Shown here one piece after another: positions 16,674-26,399 of a DNA stretch of 64,000 bases (positions are counted from its first letter, which is position 1; every line of letters begins with the position of its first letter). The stretch spans positions 733,407 through 797,406 of the forward strand of contig BJOX01000021.1 of assembly GCA_009731375.1 (NCBI GenBank), read 5' to 3'. The DNA is from Paulinella micropora (taxonomy: Eukaryota; Cercozoa; Imbricatea; Euglyphida). The translations under genes and the position numbers were made by a program. Under the pieces are notes generated by a model. That model saw nothing but the letters and a program-made list of their open reading frames with translations. It was not told where the DNA came from and ran no database searches.

Positions 16674-19037
16674 ATGGCTATGCTCATAGCCGCCAGCGCA
16701 GACAAACAGCACACTCATGGGACCTCTGTGCTCAGTCTGCGGCGCAAATTAGGGCAGCTGGCGCGTCGGCACAAAAACCTTAAAATTATGACAACCGAGC
16801 CGGTTTACCTCGGAGACTTTGCCGACCTGGTCAATCTAAAAAAGCCCCTCTCCCTGTTCGAAGCGCGCAAATGGGCACGTGCTAATCGCCAGCATCCCCT
16901 TCTAGCACCTTATTTCCAACCAGGAGGCGTCCGCGCACATGTCGATCATATAGTGCCAAGGCGCTGGGGAGGCCTGGACCACGCGCGCAACTACATGTTG
17001 ATGCCCGACGTTGTGAACTCAAGCTTTAGGGAATTTCTGGATAACGAGAAGCTGTCCTACATAGGAAGCACGGCAGCACGCAAGGCAGCAGCCTTTTGTA
17101 AGTATGCCCGAGAACACATGACCAAGTGCAGTCTTTTCCGCGACATGCCCGAGCTGCCCGTGGCTGGCCTGCACGTCACTTCTTCAGGCAGAGCGCAACG
17201 CCAGCTCCAGCAACAGCGAACGCCTCTCGTCGAACCCGGCGGGCTCGGAGGGCTTGACCCGGATAGTCTGTGGCACGCCGCTGAGGTCAGCAGCGATCCC
17301 GGTTTGTACTTCAAGCAGCTCTTGGGCCTGATGCGCGAGCTCGAGCCCCTGCAGCAACAGCAGCTCCTTGAACGCAGCCGCCAAGCTCCTGCTACCTCTC
17401 TGCTCTCTAAACTTGCGTGGCAGGAGATGTGGCCCGGCCCCGGCGAATTTGACATTAAGCCCATGGAGCTCAGCGTGCGCATGCAACGCTTTGCGCTGTC
17501 GATCAAAGAAAAGCCACTGCTCAAGTTGAAGGATTGCAGGGACGAGATCAGAGCTTTTTTTACTCTTGCGCCAACCAAGTACTTCTGGCTCGACCTGCGC
17601 GACGTGCTCAGCCGCTGGTGGGTGGCGCGGACCGGCGTGCACCTAGCCATGCGCTCCTGTACTCTCAGAGAGGTCCTGGTGGGCCCCCCGCTGCTTGTCG
17701 AGCGCACCGAGTTGGTCAAGCTGCGGCTGCTGAGCCAAGAATACAAGCAGCAGGGCCTCGAACTTATACCGCTTGACTGGGCTATGCGCTACAAGAAAAA
17801 ACCTAACATCTTTAAGCTCTGGGAACAACACTGCGCTGAGCCAATTGACACCGAACGTTTGCAGCGCCTGCTTTGGCCTACCCCCGCGCCCCCGCCCGCC
17901 TCCCCCGCGCCCCAAGTGCCCGAGTGGCTAGCAGGAATGATCCGCGGCTGCTTCGAGGCAAGTGACGGAGATTTCTTTGCAAGTTGGCTCGCGCAACGGT
18001 TTAGAACCTTTCGGGGCCTGCAGGAGCAGCAGAAAGGGAAGCTCCCCTTGCATCCATGGCTCTGCCTGCAGGGGCAAGTCACCCCTTGGCTCAGACAGCT
18101 CCTCAGGTCCTTTTGCCTGGCCTTGGGGGATCAACACGTCGTCGTCCTGCGGGATCTCAGGCTCGAGCCGCATAAACTGGCAGAGCTGCAGCAAGGGCTG
18201 CTGGTTGTCATCGACGGTTGCAGTCGCCGAAGAAGTATAGGACAAGAGCTCCAGGAGCTGCTCCAGCTACTCCGTTCCGACCTCAAGATACCCGGCTCCG
18301 GCTGGGGCGACATCTTCTTGCGCAATCGTAGCCAAGTCCTGATTTTGCCCAATGACGACGGGAAGCCTTTGTGGACCGCAAGTCAATTGCAGTGGCTGGG
18401 GGTAGCTGCTACAAGCCTACGGCTCAGCGGGGCTGTCCGCGGCAACGACGACGATGGAGAACAGCAGCAGGGCTGCATGCCCTCGCCTCAGGAACTCGGC
18501 CAATTCCTGGAGACAATGGCGCTCCCCGCTGCTGCTGATGATGCTGGTGACAGCGCCCCAGTGCTGGAGGATTTGGAGAGTGCATACAAAAAGTTCTCGC
18601 CCTTCTTGAGACGCACGATTGCCTTGAAAACAAGGCTACCTTGTAAGAAAAGGCGAGCCAAGATCGACGTTCCTCATGTCTATCCACTCCGGCAAGGTCC
18701 GAACGCAGGAAAGTTTATTCTAAGGCTCCAGGATCTAGTGGGAAGTTTTGAAAGCTTTTCGGGCCTGGCCAAGGGGGAGTTGAGCAAATCGGCCCGAGAG
18801 CAATTTCTGGCTTGCTTTAAAAAAGAATTTCCCCTCATCGACTTGAAAAAGCCTAACGCTCAAAGCATGTACTCGTCTCTTGGAAGGAATGGCCCGAAAG
18901 TGCATGGCTTGTTATTTCCTTACACAAAAAATGACCTCGTACCCAAATCGTCGTCGCCAAAGCGGGAGCGTGACCGGGAGGGAGAAGCAGGACAGCAAAA
19001 GGAAAAGAAGCGCAAAACTACAAAACGGCTAGCCTGA
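16674..19037 (+). CDS. HNH-core family protein, HNH at the N-terminus (787 aa)
   Basis: Residues ~30-145 form an HNH-type module: HVDH at 89-92, then W-GG-LDH-x-RNY and a following Asn (VVNSSF), preceded by VYLGDF and LSLFEARKW. A large core of unknown function (residues ~200-780) is shared with the proteins at 26400 and 32292. Recognisable core blocks are SRQAPATSLLSKLAW, APTKYFWLDLRDVL, RWW-x-ART and, near the end, an RTIALKTRLP block and HGLLFPYTKNDL. The C-terminus is Lys/Glu/Arg-rich (nuclear-signal-like). HNH modules are metal-dependent nucleases, so DNA cleavage or homing is plausible but unproven. The homologous HNH module sits at the opposite end of the protein at 32292. Confidence 0.75.
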   Translation: MAMLIAASADKQHTHGTSVLSLRRKLGQLARRHKNLKIMTTEPVYLGDFADLVNLKKPLSLFEARKWARANRQHPLLAPYFQPGGVRAHVDHIVPRRWGGLDHARNYMLMPDVVNSSFREFLDNEKLSYIGSTAARKAAAFCKYAREHMTKCSLFRDMPELPVAGLHVTSSGRAQRQLQQQRTPLVEPGGLGGLDPDSLWHAAEVSSDPGLYFKQLLGLMRELEPLQQQQLLERSRQAPATSLLSKLAWQEMWPGPGEFDIKPMELSVRMQRFALSIKEKPLLKLKDCRDEIRAFFTLAPTKYFWLDLRDVLSRWWVARTGVHLAMRSCTLREVLVGPPLLVERTELVKLRLLSQEYKQQGLELIPLDWAMRYKKKPNIFKLWEQHCAEPIDTERLQRLLWPTPAPPPASPAPQVPEWLAGMIRGCFEASDGDFFASWLAQRFRTFRGLQEQQKGKLPLHPWLCLQGQVTPWLRQLLRSFCLALGDQHVVVLRDLRLEPHKLAELQQGLLVVIDGCSRRRSIGQELQELLQLLRSDLKIPGSGWGDIFLRNRSQVLILPNDDGKPLWTASQLQWLGVAATSLRLSGAVRGNDDDGEQQQGCMPSPQELGQFLETMALPAAADDAGDSAPVLEDLESAYKKFSPFLRRTIALKTRLPCKKRRAKIDVPHVYPLRQGPNAGKFILRLQDLVGSFESFSGLAKGELSKSAREQFLACFKKEFPLIDLKKPNAQSMYSSLGRNGPKVHGLLFPYTKNDLVPKSSSPKRERDREGEAGQQKEKKRKTTKRLA

Positions 19038-19039
19038 AG

Positions 19040-19197
19040 AAGCAAAAACCGTGAGAGAAACACTTCGCGAGCAGGCCTCGACGCTAAAAGCTGAACCTTG
19101 TGCTAAACGCAGAAAAATAGTAGGCTAGCATTCTTGGATATTATTAAAATCTATATTCAAACTCGTTGCAAAATCATAATTTTGGGGGGACGTTAGA
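19040..19197 (+). repeat. Family 3' tail repeat, copy 1
   Basis: A ~150-bp segment (AACACTTCGCGAGCAGGCC ... GGGGGGACGTTAG) follows the HNH-core gene. Near-identical copies lie at about 22190-22335, 23570-23705 and 25728-25870, mostly after members of the same gene family or foldback arrays, showing segmental duplication. Confidence 0.8.
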
Positions 19198-19770
19198 GCA
19201 TCCTCCTGATTTTTTATTTCTGTCGTTATCGGACATACAAATTTTTTCTTCTCTTTTCATACTTTTAATGTTTTTCCGACGATGCGCACGGTGGCCGAGC
19301 CATGGGTACCGACAGGGCGCCGTTGGATTCAACTTACTCCAGATTGCCCCCCGTGTGTGTGGTGCGTGTATTCCCCGGGGAAGAGGAACGTGCGCCAAAA
19401 TTTTGTTCTTCGATCAACAAAGTTTTTTTGGGCACTTTTCCCTTTGGAAGAAGCCGAGGCCGGGGAACGGGAGGGGAAAACGGGGAAGAAAAGGAAAGGG
19501 GGGGGGGGGCGCCCCCCCCCCCCCCCCCCGGGNNNNNNNNNNNNNNNNNNNNNNNNNNNNNNNNGGGGGGGGGGGGGCCCCCCCCCCCCCCCTGCGGGCT
19601 CCGAAAAAGAAAGCTTGTCTATTTTTGCTCTCCCTCTAAACACACAAATTCAACCTGGTCACTTTGTGACCAGCTACAGGCATGGGCCTGCTCTTGGCTT
19701 TATGGGTCCTGCCTCGACTGCAAACACCGTCTAAGTCATCCGAAGAGTGACTTCTCCAATGAGGCGGCGC

Positions 19771-19819
19771 GGGGGGCAAAGCCCCCCAAACCCCCCTCCA
19801 GCCCGCACTAGCGGGCTGG
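19771..19819. repeat. Double-hairpin element D1
   Basis: GGGGGGC AAA GCCCCCC at 19771-19787 and AGCCCGC ACTA GCGGGCT at 19800-19817; same position and orientation relative to the gene as in copy A. Confidence 0.9.
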
Positions 19820-19918
19820 CGGGTAGGCCACCAGAAGAAAAGATCCGAGAAAAGAAGTCAAGACCCGCACAGCCTCCTCCGGAACCAGAATTAGCCTATG
19901 CGCCGTTCTGGAACAAGT

Positions 19919-19969
19919 CCGGGGGGCAAAACCCCCCGAGCCCCCCTTCAGCCCGCGCTAGCGGGCTGG
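19919..19969. repeat. Double-hairpin element D2 at a deletion
   Basis: Arms GGGGGG/CCCCCC (19921-19937) and AGCCCGC GCTA GCGGGCT (19950-19967). Replaces the segment of copy A between APFW and PQETSW. Confidence 0.88.
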
Positions 19970-20213
19970 TACGATCCGACAACGCACAAGGCCCGCAGGA
20001 GACCTCCTGGCAATCGCGACTTGCACTGCTGCCCGCAACTCAGGCCAACGCAAGACGCAACGCAGCGAAAGCAGACGAGACGCAGAACAAGCCGCCCAAC
20101 AAGAAGAAGTTTAGCCTGAACAAGAAAGCAGGTAAGACGCCCCCGCTCAAGACACTCACGTGCAGGATCTACCCAAAGAACAAGGATAAAGAAGTCAGGC
20201 GGGCTTGGCTGCC

Positions 20214-20284
20214 GGGGGGCATGCCCCCCGTGCCCCCCCTTCAAGCCCAACGTGCCCTCCCTTCAGCCCGCGTAAGCGGGCTGG
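20214..20284. repeat. Double-hairpin element D3 at a deletion
   Basis: GGGGGGC AT GCCCCCC (20214-20229) and AGCCCGC GTAA GCGGGCT (20265-20282), with a partial duplication of the spacer between them. Replaces about 150 bp of Fanzor coding sequence. Confidence 0.88.
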
Positions 20285-20784
20285 TAAAAAGAGACGGCGC
20301 CAAGAAAAAAAGGATGAAAATCCTGCCAAGCACAAGAGAAGAAAAAAAGAAAAGAAGCAGCAGGAACAGAAAGAAGAGCCAGAGAAGGGAAAGGAGACGC
20401 CCGAGGAGATCAAGGCCAGAAAAGCCAGAGAGCGCCAAGAACAAAAAGAGCGCCGAGAACAAAGAAGGGCCGAGATGGGCGGTAGAATGCGCTGCTTGGG
20501 CGACTTTGATATAGATACTCTGCGCCTGCGGTTTGTGCAAGCGGATAGCGAGTTCGTGCGAGCCAGGCCGTGGCTTCTCAGCGTGCCCTACGCTATCCGT
20601 GCAGTGGCCATTCGAGACCTGCAAGCGGCTCGCCTCCGCCATCTCCAATCTCAGCCAGAAGGGCAAGTTCTTTCACTGGAAGAGAGTCAATTTTCGCAAG
20701 TGGGAGGAGCGTAAGTCTACAATCGCGATTTCGCACACAAATTGGGGGCGCGAGCGGGGCTTCTTTGCGGGCTTCCTGCGACCC

Positions 20785-20844
20785 GGGGGGCAAGCCCCCC
20801 GAGCCCCCCCCCTCGCTACCCTTGCAGCCCGCGGCAGCGGGCTG
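20785..20844. repeat. Double-hairpin element D4 at a deletion
   Basis: GGGGGG CAAG CCCCCC (20785-20800) and AGCCCGC GGCA GCGGGCT (20826-20843). Replaces about 180 bp just before the first RuvC motif. Confidence 0.88.
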
Positions 20845-20926
20845 CGTGTAGTGAGCATTGATCCGGGCGTAAGGAGCTTTCTGACCATGTACCACGCGGA
20901 CTCGGGCGCGATAACCGAATGGGGCC

Positions 20927-20982
20927 GGGGGGCAAGCCCCCCGTGCCCCCCCCCCCCCCCCCCCCCCCCCTCNNNNNNNNNN
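20927..20982. repeat. Double-hairpin element D5 at a deletion, second half in gap
   Basis: GGGGGG CAAG CCCCCC (20927-20942) followed by poly-C and 10 Ns; the expected second hairpin is probably lost in the gap. Replaces about 160 bp. Confidence 0.75.
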
Positions 20983-21303
20983 ATAACCACGACGTAGTCG
21001 TGCTACCTTGGTTCGGAGCGTCGGGCATGGTAAAGGGCAAGACGATCTCGCGGCAAACGAAGCGCAAGCTGCTTGCATGGCGACACGCAGATTTCCGCAA
21101 GCGCTTGCTCAACTTGCAGCGAGAGTATGTAGGCAAGTGCAAGGTGCTGATTTGCAACGAAGAGTTCACGACACAGGCGTGTACGCAATGTGGGGCGCTG
21201 TGGAGGGACATCAAAGCCGCGAAGACGTACAGCTGCCAGTGGTGCGCGCTCCAGCACGGGCGCGACATGAACGCCAGTCGCAACATTCTCTTGAGACTGC
21301 TGC

Positions 21304-21351
21304 AGCCCGCTGGCGCGGGCTGGAAGGGGGGCTCGGGGGGCTTTGCCCCCC
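21304..21351. repeat. Double-hairpin element D6 replacing the Fanzor C-terminus
   Basis: AGCCCGC TGGC GCGGGCT (21304-21321) and GGGGGG CTTTG CCCCCC (21335-21351). Orientation is reversed relative to D1-D5. The same replacement is present in copy C at 51163-51210. Confidence 0.88.
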
Positions 21352-21499
21352 GCTCTGAGAAAGGAGGGGGATGTGCCGCGTGCTGCCCTTTCTCTTTCCC
21401 AGCTGTAGGAATCTCTGGAGGAGTTCGCCTTTCTAAGATTTCAATCCGATCTGAGCTTTAACATGAATGCAATAATATCAAGTATCTAGATGTCCAGGG

Positions 21500-22140
21500 T
21501 TGCACCTCGCTCAAGATAAAATAATTCAACTATTAGTATCTCCATCAAACTTTAAGAACAAGAAGGATCGCTGGAGCACCCCTTGGGGCGGCTGGAGCTG
21601 GAGTCTCTTCTGCTCCCCGCACGCGCTTCCAAGGAGGACCTGCTCCGGCAGTCCCAAGGGCTGCTCCAGCGCCCCTTTTCTTTGGTGTTTTTCGCGCTCC
21701 AAATCATACACCCAATTTTCAGATTTTTTTTTCTCCGTGCACTTTTGTTTTTTGCAAAAAAAAACCCCCGGGGGTTTTCCTCTCCCCTCCCCCGGGGAGT
21801 CCTCTCCTCCCGGGGGAGATTTCCCCCCGGGGATTTCCCTTTCCCCGGGGGAATTTTTTCTCCAAAAAAAAAAGTGCACGGAGAAAAAAAAATCTGAAAA
21901 TTGGGTGTATGATTTGGAGCGCGAAAAACACCAAAGAAAAGGGCGCTGGAGCACCCCTCGGGGCGGCTGGAGCTGGGGTCTCTTCTGCTTCCCGCACGCG
22001 CTTCCAAGGAGGACCTGCTCCGGCCGTCCCAAGGGGCTGCTCCAGCGCCCCTTTTCTTTGGTGTTTTTAGCGCTCCAAAGGTAAGGTACCAGAATTCTGT
22101 TGGCTTATGGTAACGTAGGAGAGGCTCCCCGGGTCTGGAC
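21500..22140. repeat. Foldback-like palindromic element, short copy
   Basis: Begins in CATCAAACTTTAAGAACAAG and ends after GGTAAGGTACCAGAATTCTG. It holds one large palindrome (arms ~50 bp, GCGCTCCAAATCATACACCC pairing with its reverse complement near 21890-21930), with a CCCCGGGG-rich centre, flanked by CTGGAGCAGG-type GC-rich blocks. Same flanks as the longer array at 23900-25680. Long reading frames across it on both strands are artefacts of the palindrome. Confidence 0.85.
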
Positions 22141-22189
22141 ATAAACCGAATGGAAGGGACTCAACTTGTTGTGCTTTGCTTTGATGCGC

Positions 22190-22360
22190 GTGGGAGAAAC
22201 ACTTCGCGAGCAGGCCTCGACGCTAAAAGCTAAACCTTGTGCTAAACGCAGAAAAATAGTAGGCTAGCATTCTTGGATGTTATTAAAATTTATATTCGAA
22301 CTCGTTGCAGGGTCATAAATTTTGGGGGGGGGGGGGGGTNNNNNNNNNNTCCCCCCCACC
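22190..22360 (+). repeat. Family 3' tail repeat copy 2, poly-G and gap
   Basis: Copy of the tail at 19040-19197, ending in poly-G and a 10-N gap (22340-22349). Confidence 0.75.
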
Positions 22361-23510
22361 TCGCTGTTCCTTGAAAGCTGAGGCAAGACAGATTTGCCCT
22401 CTCAGAAAGCTAGCAAGGAAGCTTTGCAGATCTACCCAAGCTAAGGAAGCCCCTGTCCTTGTTTGAAGCGCGCAAATGGGCACGTGCTAATCACGGGCAT
22501 CCCTTTTTAGCATCTTATTTCCAACCGGGAGGCAACTTTGCAGAATTTAATGTCAGCAGTGACCCCGGTTTTTAATTCTAGGAGCTGCTGTTGATGCGCG
22601 GGCTCGAGCCCCAGCACCAGCAGCAGCTCCCAGAACGCGGCCACCAACCCCATGCTACCTCTCTGCTGTCCAAACTTGCGTGGCGGGAGATCTGGCCCAG
22701 CCTGGGCGGATTCAGCATCAAAGGCCAAGAAATGCGAAAGTTGGAGCATTGCAGGGACGACATCAGGGCTTTTTTAATGTCTGGGAAAAAAAGTGCACGC
22801 AACCCATATCCGACCAACAGCTGAAAGGGTTTCTTTTCCCTGCCAGGTTAACTCCCAGCACCGCACGGAACGTCGCAGAACCTTTTGCGCAGCGATTGCC
22901 TGACTAGGGCAACCTTGATTTGGGCCTGTTTTGAACAGCGCGACGGAGAGCGTTTTACAAATTGGCTTGCACGCCATATGCAATGCTCCCAAAAGCATAA
23001 ATCGCAGGTGTGGGTTTGCTTGGAGGGCCAGGTGTCGTTGTGATTATTACCCAAAGCTTGGCAAAAAGACACCAGGATCTGCCGGAGCAACAACCCCAAG
23101 CTTTGGGTAATAAGCACGTTGTAATTTTTCGGCAAGTTCACGAGTACAAGCTAAGCAACCAGCTTGAGGAGCTCCAGGCCTGCAAAATTGCCGTCCTCGA
23201 CGGATACCCACGACGGGCAGATGACGTCGTTAAATGGAACAACCTGTTCCGTTGTCTTGCTAACCCAACCCGAGAATTCTCCGGGCAACCCAGGACCCCA
23301 AGAAACAAAAGAGGCTGGGAAGGAATGTGCGGGGCTTTGACTCTGCCTCCTGGGAAGAGCATTGTGAAGAGATTGTTTACCAAGGAAACCTGCACAAATT
23401 CCGCCAAAACCCAAGCTGCGCGACGCCCTCGAGGGCACAGGCAACAAGGTGTTAGCAGAAGCGTCCCCCTACGACCGGATCTGGGGGGTAGGTCTGTCGT
23501 CTTCTGATCC
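22360..23510 (+). pseudogene. HNH-core family pseudogene
   Basis: Pieces match the family in order: a start-like segment encoding LSLFEARKWARAN (22455-22500, as in the gene at 16674), then a jump past the HNH module into core fragments (SDPGF, LEPQHQQQLPERGHQPHATSLLSKLAWREIWP, SNQLEELQACKIAVLDGYPRRADD). Several deletions and frame changes separate them, and the C-terminal third is missing. Mid-region wording is closest to the protein at 26400, whereas the start is closest to the protein at 16674. It is therefore either a recombinant or a relic of a fourth family member. Confidence 0.75.
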
Positions 23511-23569
23511 GCGTGCTACAAACATGAAGGAATGGAAGGGGCGCAACTTGTTGGGTTTGCTTTGATGCG

Positions 23570-23705
23570 CGTGAGAGAAGCACTTCGTGAGCAGGCCTCG
23601 GCGCTAAAAGCTGAACCTATTGCTAAACGCAGAAAAATAGTAGGCTAGCATTCTTGGATGTTATTAAAATCTAGATTGATTTCGAACTTGTTGCAGGGGT
23701 CAATC
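23570..23705 (+). repeat. Family 3' tail repeat, copy 3
   Basis: Copy of the 19040-19197 tail following the HNH-core pseudogene. The ~200 bp after it (23706-23900) hold no recognisable gene. Confidence 0.75.
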
Positions 23706-23899
23706 CGGCCCAGTAAAATCATTACGCTCCGGGCTGTTAGTTTGTTTATTTTTGTGTACAAACCCATGCAATGTTCTAGCAGTGGTACGATGGTCGGTTT
23801 CTCCGGAGAGTATGTAGGATTCTTTTAAAATATTTCTATCTCCAAAACAATAAGATGTTTTGAATTGAGAGTGAGCTTTAACAATAATATCAAGTATCT

Positions 23900-25680
23900 A
23901 GATGTCCAGGATTGCACCTCGCTCAAAATAAAATAATTCAACTATTAGTATCTCCATCAAACTTTAGGAACAAGAGGGATCGCTGGAGCACCCCTCGGGG
24001 CGGCTGGAGCTGGGGTCTCTTCTGCTTCCCGCACGCGCTTCCAAGGAGGACCTGCTCCGGCCGTCCCAAGGGCTGCTCCAGCGCCCCTTTTCTTTGGTGT
24101 TTTTCGCGCTCCAAATCATACACCCAATTTTCAGATTTTTTTTTCTCCGTGCACTTTTGTTTTTTGGAGAAAAAAACCCCCGGGGGTTTTTCTCTCCCTC
24201 CCCCCGGGGAGTCCTCTCCTCCCGGGGGAGATTTCCCCCCGGGGATTTCCCTTTCCCCGGGAGAATTTTTTCTCCGGAAAAAAAAGTGCACGGAGAAAAA
24301 AAAATCTGAAAATTGGGTGTATGATTTGGAGCGCGAAAAACACCAAAGAAAAGGGCGCTGGAGCACCCCTCGGGGCGGCTGGAGCTGGGGTTTCTTCTGC
24401 TTCCCGCACGCGCTTCCAAGGAGGACCTGCTCCGGCCGTCCCAAGGGGTGCTCCAGCGCCCCTTTTCTTTGGTGTTTTTCGCGCTCCAAATCATACACCC
24501 AATTTTCAGATTTTTTTTTCTCCGTGCACTTTTGTTTTTTGGAAAAAAAAACCCCGGGGGTTTTTCTCTCCCCTCCCCCCGGGGAGTCCTCTCCTCCCGG
24601 GGGAGATTTCCCCCCGGGGATTTCCCTTTCCCCGGGAGAATTTTTTCTCCGGAAAAAAAAGTGCACGGAGAAAAAAAAATCTGAAAATTGGGTGTATGAT
24701 TTGGAGCGCGAAAAACACCAAAGAAAAGGGCGCTGGAGCACCCCTCGGGGCGGCTGGAGCTGGGGTTTCTTCTGCTTCCCGCACGCGCTTCCAAGGAGGA
24801 CCTGCTCCGGCCGTCCCAAGGGCTGCTCCAGCGCCCCTTTTCTTTGGTGTTTTTCGCGCTCCAAATCATACACCCAATTTTCAGATTTTTTTTTCTCCGT
24901 GCACTTTTGTTTTTTGGAAAAAAAAACCCCGGGGGTTTTTCTCTCCCCTCCCCCCGGGGAGTCCTCTCCTCCCGGGGGAGATTTCCCCCCGGGGATTTCC
25001 CTTTCCCCGGGAGAATTTTTTCTCCGGAAAAAAAAGTGCACGGAGAAAAAAAAATCTGAAAATTGGGTGTATGATTTGGAGCGCGAAAAACACCAAAGAA
25101 AAGGGCGCTGGAGCACCCCTCGGGGCGGCTGGAGCTGGGGTTTCTTCTGCTTCCCGCACGCGCTTCCAAGGAGGACCTGCTCCGGCCGTCCCAAGGGCTG
25201 CTCCAGCGCCCCTTTTCTTTGGTGTTTTTCGCGCTCCAAATCATACACCCAATTTTCAGATTTTTTTTTCTCCGTGCACTTTTGTTTTTTGGAAAAAAAA
25301 AACCCCGGGGGTTTTTCTCTCCCCTCCCCCCGGGGAGTCCTCTCCTCCCGGGGGAGATTTCCCCCCGGGGATTTCCCTTTCCCCGGGGGAATTTTTTCTC
25401 CGGAAAAAAAAAGTGCACGGAGAAAAAAAAATCTGAAAATTGGGTGTATGATTTGGAGCGCGAAAAACACCAAAGAAAAGGGCGCTGGAGCACCCCTCGG
25501 GGCGGCTGGAGCTGGGGTCTCTTCTGCTCCCCGCACGCGCTTCCAAGGAGGACCTGCTCCGGCCATCCCAAAGGGCTGCTCCAGCGCCCCTTTTCTTTGG
25601 TGTTTTTAGCGCTCCAAAGGTAAGGTACCAGAATTCTGTCGGCTTATGGTAACGTAGGAGAGGCTCCCCGGGTCTGGACA
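23900..25680. repeat. Foldback-like array: about 4.4 tandem units of 375 bp
   Basis: Unit length is 375 bp, shown by identical points at 24131, 24506 and 24881. Each unit has two nested palindromes: P1 (first copy 24106-24334, arms ~50 bp, centre of CCCCGGGG blocks) and P2 (24331-24484, arms ~37 bp around a CTGCTCC/GGAGCAG-containing centre). The array starts and ends with the same flanks as the short copy at 21500-22140. Units differ by only a few bases, mainly in homopolymer length. The 500-residue reading frames on three frames are by-products of a unit length divisible by three. Confidence 0.92.
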
Positions 25681-25727
25681 TAAACCGAATGGAAGGGACT
25701 CAACTTGTTGTGCTTTGCTTTGATGCG

Positions 25728-25870
25728 CGTGAGAGAAACACTTCGCGAGCAGGCCTCGACGCTAAAAGCTGAACCTATTGCTAAACGCAGAAAAATAGTA
25801 GGCTAGCATTCTTGGATGTTATTAAAATTTATATTCGAACTCGTTGCAGGGTCATAATTTTTGGGGGGAC
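25728..25870 (+). repeat. Family 3' tail repeat, copy 4
   Basis: Copy of the 19040-19197 tail ending GGGGGGACGTTAG. Beyond it (25871-26399) lie a fragment of the Fanzor terminal motif (GGATTGGATTGAAA near 25921), A/T-rich sequence and a 104-N gap (26181-26284). Confidence 0.75.
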
Positions 25871-26399
25871 GTTAGTATAAAGGTCAGGAAGAAGAATAGC
25901 TCGTGGAGACGCTCGACCGCGGATTGGATTGAAAGCGAAATTTAAAAAAAAGTCTTTTATTATTAAATCTCGATAACACCTTGCGCTCGGCACAATGGGG
26001 AGCCTCATGGTTTCATACGCAAAACGGATTCCATCAGACCTTTGCGTATTTTTCTCCTCTCGCGCTCACAAAACCCCCTCCCGCCCCCCAGAAAGGAAGG
26101 GCACCAGGGGGAGGGGGCATCCCCCCGGGTCGAAAAAACACACAGGGAGGTTTTGTAGAGAACAAACTCGGGGGGAGGGGNNNNNNNNNNNNNNNNNNNN
26201 NNNNNNNNNNNNNNNNNNNNNNNNNNNNNNNNNNNNNNNNNNNNNNNNNNNNNNNNNNNNNNNNNNNNNNNNNNNNNNNNNNNNGGGGGCGAGGGGCAGA
26301 GTAAAGGTTAAATTACGGGCTAAGACAAAAACCTGGCTCTCTTAGAAATATAAAACAAGAAAGTAGCTGGTTGTTGCTGATAAACACTTGTACCTTCGC

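Larger units (their letters stand above)
19747..21352 (+). pseudogene. Fanzor copy D with five internal replacements
   Basis: Alignment by eye to copy A shows five internal segments missing, each replaced by a double-hairpin element. They are: after APFWNKS (about 40 codons lost); after RRAWL (about 49 codons); after FFAGFL (about 60 codons); after ITEWGRG (about 53 codons, joined to a 10-N gap at 20973-20982); and after ILLRLL (the C-terminal tail and part of the downstream RNA region). The RuvC D (SIDPG), E (NEEF) and last D (GRDMNAS) survive, but the reading frame shifts at several junctions, so no full protein is made. A sixth element lies at the N-terminus as in copy A. Confidence 0.85.
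19350..21442 (+). mobile_element. Fanzor element copy D (decayed)
   Basis: The left end matches copy A from about 19350. The right end is the AAGATTTCAATCCGATCT motif ending at 21442, with its UUCG-loop stem weakened (21418-21433). Inside are a 32-N gap (19533-19564), the damaged gene and six double-hairpin elements. It has the opposite orientation to copies A, B and C. Confidence 0.8.

Noticed and set aside
23912-25609. 565-, 542- and 535-residue frames on both strands
   Set aside because: They arise because the 375-bp palindromic unit is divisible by three; the products are low complexity and palindrome-derived.
23900-25680. CRISPR array
   Set aside because: Units are 375 bp, almost identical and contiguous, with no unique spacers and no Cas genes.
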